DNA of 50,472 nucleotides from Peptacetobacter sp900539645 (GTDB lineage: Bacteria; Bacillota; Clostridia; Peptostreptococcales; Peptostreptococcaceae). How positions within the stretch are numbered: the first letter of the stretch is position 1; each line of letters begins with the position of its first letter. The position numbers and the translations under genes were made by a program. Below the pieces are notes generated by a model. The model did no database searches, had not been told where the DNA came from, and saw only the letters and a program-made list of their open reading frames with translations. Of this stretch, positions 35,665-42,735 are shown piece by piece. The stretch spans positions 1 through 50,472 of the forward strand of contig NZ_JBLOUI010000013.1 in the NCBI RefSeq assembly GCF_047807365.1, given 5' to 3'.

Positions 35665-35734
35665 AATGAATATAGGTCAGAAATTATATAAAAATAATTA
35701 GATTGTATTTTAAAAACAAAATAATTTTCGATTA

Positions 35735-35769
35735 AAAGGGAGTATTTCAAAAAAATATTCCCTTTTTTA
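35735..35769 (+). terminator. Intrinsic terminator of the opp operon
   Basis: The stem aagggagtattt/aaatattccctt, with one G-T pair, is followed by six T residues. The rest of the region up to pfkA holds only the pfkA promoter and leader. Confidence 0.85.
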
Positions 35770-35940
35770 TTGTTACTCATAAATGGCTTAAATAGTGTAA
35801 ATTTAGGGATAAAGAGTAAACCTAAATATTTGATAACGGTACTAATAGTATAGCACATTTCAAATAGTAAACACCTAAGATGTATTTATAATATAAAGCA
35901 AAAGAAAATTCAAATTTAATGATAATTTAACGACTTTTTG

Positions 35941-36037
35941 TGATATAATAACACAAAATGGACTTTTAAGAAAAAGGACATTTTAATTTTTTAAAACTTG
36001 TGGGATAAAATTTAAATATAGGGACGGAAAACGTCCT
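35941..36037 (+). promoter_or_regulatory. pfkA promoter (extended -10) and leader hairpin
   Basis: An extended -10, TGATATAAT (hexamer 35944-35949), has no clear -35. The ~130-base leader carries a small hairpin at 36021-36037 (ggacg-gaaaa-cgtcc), whose loop and stem also read as a partial cre-like string. The promoter would serve pfkA and probably pyk. Confidence 0.5.
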
Positions 36038-36085
36038 CAAGAAAATTTAGATAGAATAGAAAAAAAGTCTTAGGAGGTATGACTA

Positions 36086-37054
36086 ATGAAAACAATAGGT
36101 ATTTTAACAAGTGGTGGAGATGCTCCAGGAATGAATGCTGCAATAAGAGCAGTTGTAAGATCTGGTATATACTACGGATGTAAAGTATACGGAATAAACA
36201 GAGGTTATAAAGGTCTTTTAGAAGAAGATTTAACAGAAATGAACCTTTCTTCAGTTGGTGACATAATCCACAGAGGTGGTACAATATTAAAATCTTCAAG
36301 ATGTGAAGAATTCAAAACAGAAGAAGGTAGAAAATTAGGGGTAAAAGTACTTAAAAAATATGGAATAGATTGCCTAGTTGTTATAGGTGGAGATGGATCT
36401 TTCAACGGAGCTAAAAAATTAAGCGAAATGGGATTCCCAGCTATAGGTATACCAGGAACAATAGATAACGACTTAGAATACACAGATTACACAATAGGAT
36501 TTGATACAGCTAGGAATACTGTAATAGATGCTATAGGTAAAATAAGAGATACTTCTTCTTCTCATGAAAGAGTAAACATAGTTGAAGTAATGGGTAGAAA
36601 CTGTGGAGACTTAGCTTTATACGCAGGTATAGCAGGGGGAGCTGAAACAATAATAGTTCCAGAAGTAGACGTAAAATTAGACGAAATAGCTTTAAGATTA
36701 AAAACAACTCAGAAAAGAGGAAAAAGACACAGTATAATAGTTATGGCTGAAGGTGTTGAAAAAGTTGGTAGTGCAGCAGACCTTAAAAAAGTTTTAACTG
36801 AACAGGCAGGAGCAGACGTTAGAGTAACTGTTTTAGGACATGTTCAGAGAGGTGGTAGCCCAACTGCATTTGATAGAATACTAGCAAGTAGATTCGGATA
36901 CAGAGCTGTTGAATTATTATTAGAAGGAAAATCTTCAAGAGTTGTTGGTATAAAAGATAATAAAATAATAGACTTAGATATACAGGAAGCTTTAGCTATG
37001 CCAAAAACATTCAATAGAGAATTATACGAAATGGCAAAAGTACTTTCTATATAA
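36086..37054 (+). CDS. pfkA: 6-phosphofructokinase, ATP-dependent
   Basis: This enzyme catalyses the committed step of glycolysis, fructose-6-phosphate to fructose-1,6-bisphosphate. The 322-aa length matches bacterial ATP-PFK. It shows TSGGDAPGMNAAIRA at the N-terminus, GGDGSF, the catalytic GTIDND motif, an MGR substrate motif (VEVMGRNCGDLA), and GHVQRGGSPTAFDR. The Gly in GGDGS after the first GGD is the residue that usually marks ATP rather than pyrophosphate use. The start follows taggaggtatgac. pyk follows 139 bases downstream with no terminator between them. Confidence 0.97.
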   Translation: MKTIGILTSGGDAPGMNAAIRAVVRSGIYYGCKVYGINRGYKGLLEEDLTEMNLSSVGDIIHRGGTILKSSRCEEFKTEEGRKLGVKVLKKYGIDCLVVIGGDGSFNGAKKLSEMGFPAIGIPGTIDNDLEYTDYTIGFDTARNTVIDAIGKIRDTSSSHERVNIVEVMGRNCGDLALYAGIAGGAETIIVPEVDVKLDEIALRLKTTQKRGKRHSIIVMAEGVEKVGSAADLKKVLTEQAGADVRVTVLGHVQRGGSPTAFDRILASRFGYRAVELLLEGKSSRVVGIKDNKIIDLDIQEALAMPKTFNRELYEMAKVLSI

Positions 37055-37193
37055 TAAATATAAAATTTGAAATAAGAGGAATAGGATAGATTAAAAAAGA
37101 TAATATCAGTTATATTTGTAACAGATAATACATATATATACGGTGGATTACATCTTACGGTGCAAAATTTATCCATCTATATCAGGAGGAAAT

Positions 37194-38954
37194 ATGTTAA
37201 ACGATATAAAAAGAACAAAAATAGTTTGTACACTAGGACCAGCATCACAGAGTGAAGAAGTTTTAAAAGAGTTAATGCTTAATGGATTAAATGTATGTAG
37301 ATTCAACTTCTCTCATGGTTCTCATGAAGAACACAAAGGAAGAATAGATATGGTTAAAAAAGTTAGAGAAGAACTAAACAAACCAATAGCTATACTTCTT
37401 GATACAAAAGGACCAGAAATAAGAACTGGTAACTTTGCAGACCCAGAAGTTCTTCTTGAAGAAGGATCTGAATTCACAATAACAATGGACGAAGTAGTTG
37501 GTACAAAAGAAATATGTACAGTAAGCTACAAAGGATTAGCAGATGACGTTAAAGAAGGCGACACTATATTAATAGACGATGGTCTAGTTGGACTTAGAGT
37601 TAAATCTGTTGAAAATGGAAACATAAAATGTATAGTAGAAAACTCTGGAATAGTTAAAAACCACAAAGGTGTTAACGTACCAGGAGTTAAAATAAACTTA
37701 CCAGCTATAACACCAAAAGATATAAGCGATATAGAATTTGGTATAAAAGAAGGTATAGACATGATAGCTGCATCATTCGTTAGAAAAGCTTCTGACGTAT
37801 TAGCTATAAGAGAAATACTTGAAAAAAATAACGCTGGAGATGTTTTAATACTTTCTAAAATAGAAAACCAGGAAGGTGTTGAAAACATAGATGAAATACT
37901 ACAGGTTTCAGACGGTATAATGGTTGCAAGAGGTGACCTTGGGGTTGAAATACCAACTGAAGAAATACCTATAGTTCAGAAAATGATAATCAAAAAATGT
38001 AATGAATTAGCTAAGCCAGTCATAACAGCTACTCAGATGCTTGATTCTATGATAAGAAACCCAAGACCTACAAGAGCAGAAGTTACAGACGTTGCAAATG
38101 CTATATACGATGGTACAGATGCAATAATGCTTTCTGGAGAAACTGCTGCAGGTAAATACCCAGTAGAAGCTGTTAAAGTAATGGCTAGTATAGCTAAGAG
38201 AATAGAACAGACTTTAGATTACGATAGAATGTTAAAAGAAAAAGGTTCTAAAAATGTTACTGTTACAGATGCAATAAGTCACGCTACTTGTACTACTGCA
38301 GTTGACCTAAATGCTTCAGCAATAATAACATCTACTTCTTCAGGATATACAGCAAAAATGGTATCTAAATTCAGACCACAGGCTCCAATCATAGCAGCTA
38401 CAAGCAATGAAGCAGTTATGAGAAGACTTGCATTAACTTGGGGAGTATACCCAATAAAATCTGCTTTAGCAGGAAATACAGATGAAGTTATAGAAAAATC
38501 TATAGAAGCATCAATAGAATCTGGATACGTTAAAAACGGAGAATTAGTTGTAATAACAGCTGGTGTTCCTGTTGGTGTAAGCGGAACTACTAACTTAATA
38601 AAAGTTCACGTTATAAGTGAAGTACTTGGAAACGGTGTTGGTATAGGAAATGGTACTGTTGAAGGTAGAGTTAGAATAGCAGATGCTAACGGAGAAATAA
38701 AAGACTTCAAAAAAGGCGATATAATAGTTGCTAAAACAACTGATAAAGATATGAACTGCTACATAGAAGAAGCAGCAGCTATAGTTACAGAATTCGGTGG
38801 AATGACTTCTCACGCAGCTATAGTAGGATTAAACCTTAATACTCCAGTTGTTGTATCAGTAGCTGGTATAACTAAAACTGTTAAAGATGGAGATATAGTA
38901 ACAGTAGACGCTAAAGCTGGTATAATATACAAAGGATCTTCAAGAGTTTTATAA
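37194..38954 (+). CDS. pyk: Pyruvate kinase with C-terminal PEP-utiliser domain
   Basis: Pyruvate kinase makes pyruvate and ATP from phosphoenolpyruvate. It has 586 aa from the ATG at 37194, which has an ideal caggagga site; an in-frame GTG at 37143 is not supported. Catalytic-domain motifs include TKIVCTLGPAS, NFSHGSHEEH, the signature region with ILSKIENQEG, MVARGDLGVEIP and TATQMLDSM. A C-terminal ~110-residue domain carries GGMTSHAAIVG, the phosphohistidine motif of PEP-utilising enzymes. That extension occurs in Bacillus-type kinases and is probably structural or regulatory. Confidence 0.97.
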   Translation: MLNDIKRTKIVCTLGPASQSEEVLKELMLNGLNVCRFNFSHGSHEEHKGRIDMVKKVREELNKPIAILLDTKGPEIRTGNFADPEVLLEEGSEFTITMDEVVGTKEICTVSYKGLADDVKEGDTILIDDGLVGLRVKSVENGNIKCIVENSGIVKNHKGVNVPGVKINLPAITPKDISDIEFGIKEGIDMIAASFVRKASDVLAIREILEKNNAGDVLILSKIENQEGVENIDEILQVSDGIMVARGDLGVEIPTEEIPIVQKMIIKKCNELAKPVITATQMLDSMIRNPRPTRAEVTDVANAIYDGTDAIMLSGETAAGKYPVEAVKVMASIAKRIEQTLDYDRMLKEKGSKNVTVTDAISHATCTTAVDLNASAIITSTSSGYTAKMVSKFRPQAPIIAATSNEAVMRRLALTWGVYPIKSALAGNTDEVIEKSIEASIESGYVKNGELVVITAGVPVGVSGTTNLIKVHVISEVLGNGVGIGNGTVEGRVRIADANGEIKDFKKGDIIVAKTTDKDMNCYIEEAAAIVTEFGGMTSHAAIVGLNLNTPVVVSVAGITKTVKDGDIVTVDAKAGIIYKGSSRVL

Positions 38955-38979
38955 GAATTTAATAGAATTTGAACGTATA

Positions 38980-39016
38980 AAAAATGGGTTACTGTAAAAT
39001 CAGTAGCCCATTTTTA
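38980..39016 (+). terminator. Bidirectional terminator between pyk and lysR-type gene
   Basis: The stem aaaatgggttactg/cagtagcccattttt has an A run on one side and a T run on the other, so it can serve both convergent genes. Confidence 0.88.
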
Positions 39017-39023
39017 TTTATTT

Positions 39024-39920
39024 TTATTTAAGTGTATCGTGTGGAATATCAAAGTAATTAGCAACAAAGTAGATGAACGTTTTTGCTGCTGGAGATAGGT
39101 CTTTAAATTTTTTCATAGATATACCTATCGTTCTAAAATAATTTGGCTCTAGCGGTAAATACTGCAGTCTATTTTTTTCTCTTTCTATAGCAAGCTCAGG
39201 CAGTATACCAACTCCTAAGCCGTTTTCTACCATTGATATGATAGAATAGTCATTTTGCGATGAAAATCTAAAAATAGGCTTTATATTTTCTTTTTTTAAT
39301 ATCTCAAATATACTATTGTCATAAGAAAGATCGGGAAGTATGAAATCTTCGCCATTAAAATCTAATATTGTAAAACTATTTGTGTTTTCTATATTATATG
39401 ATTTTGGAAATATTGCAACGTATTTATCTTCTAGGATTGGCAAAAATTCCAAATTTCTATTGATATCTATATTGTCTAAAGAGGAAAAGGCAAAGTCTAC
39501 TTTAGATTCCAAAACCCAATTATACAACTCGCTAATTCCGCCTTCTTTTAGGTTGATTGTTATGTTTGGGTGCTCTAAGTTAAATTTATTTATAATATCA
39601 GGTAGCAAGTTTACTGAAATACTTGAAAGAGTACCTATATTTAACGAACCAACTTCTAGTCCTTTGATATTATATATAAACTGTTCTAGCTTTTCATTTT
39701 CAGACATAAGAGCCCTAACTTTTTGAAGAAAATCTCTCCCAATAGGTGTCAGATGAACGCCGTATCTATCTCTAATGAATAATTGAAGTCCTAGCTCCTT
39801 TTCAAGCCTCTTCATGGAATGACTTACACCAGACTGTGTATACCCAAGTAGCTCAGCTGTATATGAAATGTTATTTGTTTCTGCAACAGTAACAAATATT
39901 TTATAAGTATTTATATCCAT
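39024..39920 (-). CDS. LysR-family transcriptional regulator
   Basis: The 298-aa protein has the LysR layout. An N-terminal winged helix-turn-helix spans residues 1-60: YKIFVTVAETNNISYTAELL, then GYTQSGVSHSMKRLEKELG, and LFIRDRYGVHLTPIG. A two-lobed effector-binding domain follows, beginning near residue 90 (GSLNIGTLSSIS). The start follows caggaggg. No divergently transcribed target is adjacent, since the next gene upstream is on the same strand, so the usual guess of the regulated gene is not available. The effector is unknown. Confidence 0.93.
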   Translation of the reverse strand: MDINTYKIFVTVAETNNISYTAELLGYTQSGVSHSMKRLEKELGLQLFIRDRYGVHLTPIGRDFLQKVRALMSENEKLEQFIYNIKGLEVGSLNIGTLSSISVNLLPDIINKFNLEHPNITINLKEGGISELYNWVLESKVDFAFSSLDNIDINRNLEFLPILEDKYVAIFPKSYNIENTNSFTILDFNGEDFILPDLSYDNSIFEILKKENIKPIFRFSSQNDYSIISMVENGLGVGILPELAIEREKNRLQYLPLEPNYFRTIGISMKKFKDLSPAAKTFIYFVANYFDIPHDTLK

Positions 39921-40043
39921 TAAGTATCCCTCCTGATATTAATTTTTGTCATAACTATAATGAGAAAATGTCGCTTTTAATATATCAATTAAAAAAGTAT
40001 ACTATATGTGTAGTAGAAATTCAACCGAATAACACCAAATAAA

Positions 40044-40140
40044 CAGCTTTTCACTGGGTATTCTGGGATTAAGCCCATGAAAGGTAAAAGTAAAAAGTAA
40101 TTATGCATAAAATCAACAACTGAGCTGGTTGATAATATGC
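40044..40140. other. Two stable hairpins upstream of the LysR gene
   Basis: The first stem pairs ttttca-c-tgggt (40048-40059) with gcccatgaaa (40073-40082). The second (40105-40140) pairs gcata with tatgc and atcaac with gttgat, across a symmetrical AA/AA internal loop. Neither has a T tract on either strand, so they are not simple terminators. They may belong to a 5' leader of the LysR gene or to a small RNA. I do not recognise a known riboswitch. Confidence 0.4.
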
Positions 40141-40189
40141 CTATCTGTATGGAGTTATATGTTATAACGCCCCAAAATAAGTCTTATAA

Positions 40190-40246
40190 AATAAAAAGTG
40201 CTGTTACATGCGAGCTTGGTAACTCTCTTGTAACAGCACTTTTTCT
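40190..40246 (-). terminator. Intrinsic terminator of the pyrophosphatase gene
   Basis: A perfect 16-base stem (aaaaagtgctgttaca/tgtaacagcacttttt) lies 16 bases past the minus-strand gene. The left A run gives the T tract on that strand. Confidence 0.9.
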
Positions 40247-40261
40247 ATATAATATTATTAA

Positions 40262-41842
40262 TTACATGTTTTTAACTGCAGCAGTAAGTCCAGGAACTAA
40301 CTGTTTCTTTCTTGAAACGCATCCTTCAACGAATACTCCCTGAGCTCCTTCTACGTTAAATGCTTCAGATATAACAGCATCTGGAGCTTTGTATATTAGG
40401 TAAGAACCTTCTTTGATTATATCAGTAACTGCAAGAACTAATAAATCAAAATCAGTAGAGTTTATGTAGTCAAGGAACTGATCCTGTTTAGCGAATATAG
40501 AGTCTATATCAAGAGTGAATACCTGACCTATACCAACTGATTTACCACTCATATCAAATTTTTTGAAGTCCATGTTTACTATTTCTTCTATTGAGTATTC
40601 ATCAAGAGAAGTTCCGTATTTGAACATGTCCATTCCGTATTTTTCCATGTCAACACCAGCTATTTTAGCTAGGTCTTCACAAGCCTGTTTGTCTAATTCA
40701 GTAGTTGTAGGTGATTTGAATATTAATGTATCAGAAAGTATAGCTGATAGAAGAAGTCCTGCTATTTCAGTAGGTATTTCTACGTTGTTTTCTTTGTACA
40801 TGTTGTATATTATTGTACAAGTACATCCAACTGGCATTAATCTTACTGATAGAGGAAGGTCTGTTTTCATTCCACCTAGTTTGTGATGGTCAACTATTTC
40901 AAGAAGATTAGCTGATTCAAGTCCATCTGCACTCTGTCCGTATTCATTGTGGTCAACTAATATAACGTCTTTTTTAGGTAATTTAGCTAAATCAGCAGCT
41001 GATAATAAACCAACTACTTTTTCTTCAGCATTTACAACTGGGTAAAGACATTTTTCGCAAAGATCAAGGTCTTCTGCATAAGCACATTCACATACTGCAC
41101 AATCACAAGATTCAACTAATGATTCTATGCAAGCACAGTGGTTTATTGTGTTTGAAGTTTTGTAGTTGTTTGCAGCAACAGTAACTACTGAAACACCATT
41201 TCTTTCTGCTTTAGCTTTTAATTCATCAGATATTTCTGTGTTAGAAGTAAGTATTATTAAAGCAGCTTTGTTGTCTATAGCGTATTCTATAGCTTCAAAT
41301 CTATTTCCAACTATAACTATATCTCCTGATTCAAGAGTTTCCATTACTGTTTCCATATCAAATGAAAGAGTGAATACTCTACCACTTATTTTTTCTGAAC
41401 AATTAACTACTACAGAACCATCAAGGTTTTTGCATATGTTAGTTATTGTAGTGTCTATTGTTTTGAAGTGCTGATGAAGTAATTCTTCAGCTATTTTCTT
41501 TAATGATACGCATCCAGCGAATTTTCCTTCTTCATCTGCAACTGGAACAGCTTCAACACCTTTGTTATTCATTAGGTTGTAAGCTTCTAATAATGAAGAA
41601 GAAACATTTAATATGTTTTCTGTATCTAGGCAAAGGTCTTTAACCTGAGCTTTAACTCCATCTATTAATTTAGGAGCGTCTACTTTGAAGTAGTTAAGAG
41701 CGTATTCTGCTTCCTTTCTAACTTCTCCTAGTGCACAAGCTACTGCATCCTGTCCTAAAGCTCTTTTTAAATTTGCATAAGCTATAGAAGAGCAGATTGA
41801 ATCTGTATCTGGGTTTTTATGCCCGAAAACTAATATACTCAT
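40262..41842 (-). CDS. Manganese-dependent family II inorganic pyrophosphatase with CBS and DRTGG domains
   Basis: The enzyme hydrolyses pyrophosphate. The DHH catalytic core is split by a regulatory insert, as in the clostridial CBS-PPases that are controlled by adenine nucleotides and diadenosine polyphosphates. The N-terminus shows FGHKNPDTDSICSS (metal ligands). CBS1 is at about 70-130, a DRTGG-like domain at about 130-230, and CBS2 follows. The DHH core resumes at ILVDHNEYGQS and VDHHKLGG, and the DHHA2 domain ends with CVSRKKQLVPGL. It is 526 aa, slightly shorter than the ~550 I recall for the clostridial type. Where CBS2 should begin there is a run of eight cysteines between residues 236 and 265 (CAC..., CDCAVCEC, CEKC), which is unusual and may bind metal. 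Confidence 0.92.
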   Translation of the reverse strand: MSILVFGHKNPDTDSICSSIAYANLKRALGQDAVACALGEVRKEAEYALNYFKVDAPKLIDGVKAQVKDLCLDTENILNVSSSLLEAYNLMNNKGVEAVPVADEEGKFAGCVSLKKIAEELLHQHFKTIDTTITNICKNLDGSVVVNCSEKISGRVFTLSFDMETVMETLESGDIVIVGNRFEAIEYAIDNKAALIILTSNTEISDELKAKAERNGVSVVTVAANNYKTSNTINHCACIESLVESCDCAVCECAYAEDLDLCEKCLYPVVNAEEKVVGLLSAADLAKLPKKDVILVDHNEYGQSADGLESANLLEIVDHHKLGGMKTDLPLSVRLMPVGCTCTIIYNMYKENNVEIPTEIAGLLLSAILSDTLIFKSPTTTELDKQACEDLAKIAGVDMEKYGMDMFKYGTSLDEYSIEEIVNMDFKKFDMSGKSVGIGQVFTLDIDSIFAKQDQFLDYINSTDFDLLVLAVTDIIKEGSYLIYKAPDAVISEAFNVEGAQGVFVEGCVSRKKQLVPGLTAAVKNM

Positions 41843-42253
41843 CGGTATAATTCTCCTTTCGATTTTGGTAATTTGAATTTGTGAATTTCATAAATTTATT
41901 ATAACATATTAGCTCGAATTCTTTATCATTCTTAAAGAAAATATGATGGTAAAAATTGAAAAATCTAGATTTTTTGTGACTTTTTATTAACATATGCTAT
42001 AAAAATATTTTTTAAAATTGAAAAATTTACTAAAAATTTGATGTCAATAAAAATATAAGCTGCAATTCTTTTTGAAAATATACTTAGATTAAAATTAAAA
42101 ATAATTACAATAAAAAATACAATTATAGAAAATTATTTAAAAGTTAATTATTGATAAAAATAAGATTTCACAAGTGGATATTATTAAATTATTGGAAAGT
42201 GATAAGGAAAAAACAAACTTAAAGATTATTTAAAATATTCAAAAAAATAATAA

Positions 42254-42282
42254 TTGACAATATAATCTATAGAATATAGAAT
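42254..42282 (+). promoter_or_regulatory. Distal sigma-A promoter, ~450 bases upstream of adhE
   Basis: TTGACA (42254-42259, perfect) and TAGAAT (42277-42282, one mismatch) are 17 bases apart. No open frame follows, so it would make a long adhE leader or a small RNA. Confidence 0.6.
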
Positions 42283-42549
42283 GAAGTTGTGAAAAATAAT
42301 TTAAAAATTTATTAGAAAAAATAATCGATTATTTAGAGAAATTCAGAGCAAAGAAAATAATTCTAATAAGTAAAAAGCAGGAAATATAGATTAGACTATA
42401 TTGGGAAAGAAGATGTCTTATAAAATGTAAAAATTTTTGAGAATTTTTGTTTGAAAGGGAAAACGATTAACATCTTGCAAAATACAGAAATGTCTAAAAT
42501 AAGGAAAAACTTCGCAAAAAAGAATGATAAAAAAATATCAAGAAAAGTG

Positions 42550-42578
42550 TTGACTTATATCTAAAATAGGACTATTAT
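42550..42578 (+). promoter_or_regulatory. Proximal sigma-A promoter of adhE
   Basis: TTGACT (42550-42555) and TATTAT (42573-42578) are 17 bases apart. The predicted leader is ~150 bases and contains a ccttgat/atcaaagg hairpin. Confidence 0.65.
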
Positions 42579-42657
42579 ATACTCATCGAAAGAAACAAAA
42601 AAAGATTAAAGCCTTGATAAATCAAAGGTTTATAGAAAAAATCTATAATTTAAATTT

Positions 42658-42685
42658 TTGTTAAAAAGTAGATAAAATTTAACAA
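42658..42685 (+). promoter_or_regulatory. Possible Rex (NADH/NAD+ sensor) half-sites in the adhE leader
   Basis: ttgttaaa and tttaacaa form an inverted repeat with 12 bases between them. The Rex operator is TTGTTAA-N4-TTAACAA; here the half-sites match but sit about one helical turn further apart. A third half-site-like ttaacaaaa lies at about 42700. adhE is a known Rex target in Clostridia. Confidence 0.4.
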
Positions 42686-42735
42686 CGAAAACATTGATTT
42701 TAACAAAATAAATATCAAACGGAGGAAAAAAACAG

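Larger units (their letters stand above)
41843..42735. other. 893-base AT-rich regulatory region upstream of adhE
   Basis: No gene is visible. The region carries a distal consensus promoter, a proximal promoter, a cre-like site (42458-42471, ggaaaacgatt core) and Rex-like half-sites near the start codon. Several short palindromes, such as aaataatcgattattt near 42316, are present. Its length suggests a long leader RNA or a separate small RNA. Confidence 0.55.
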
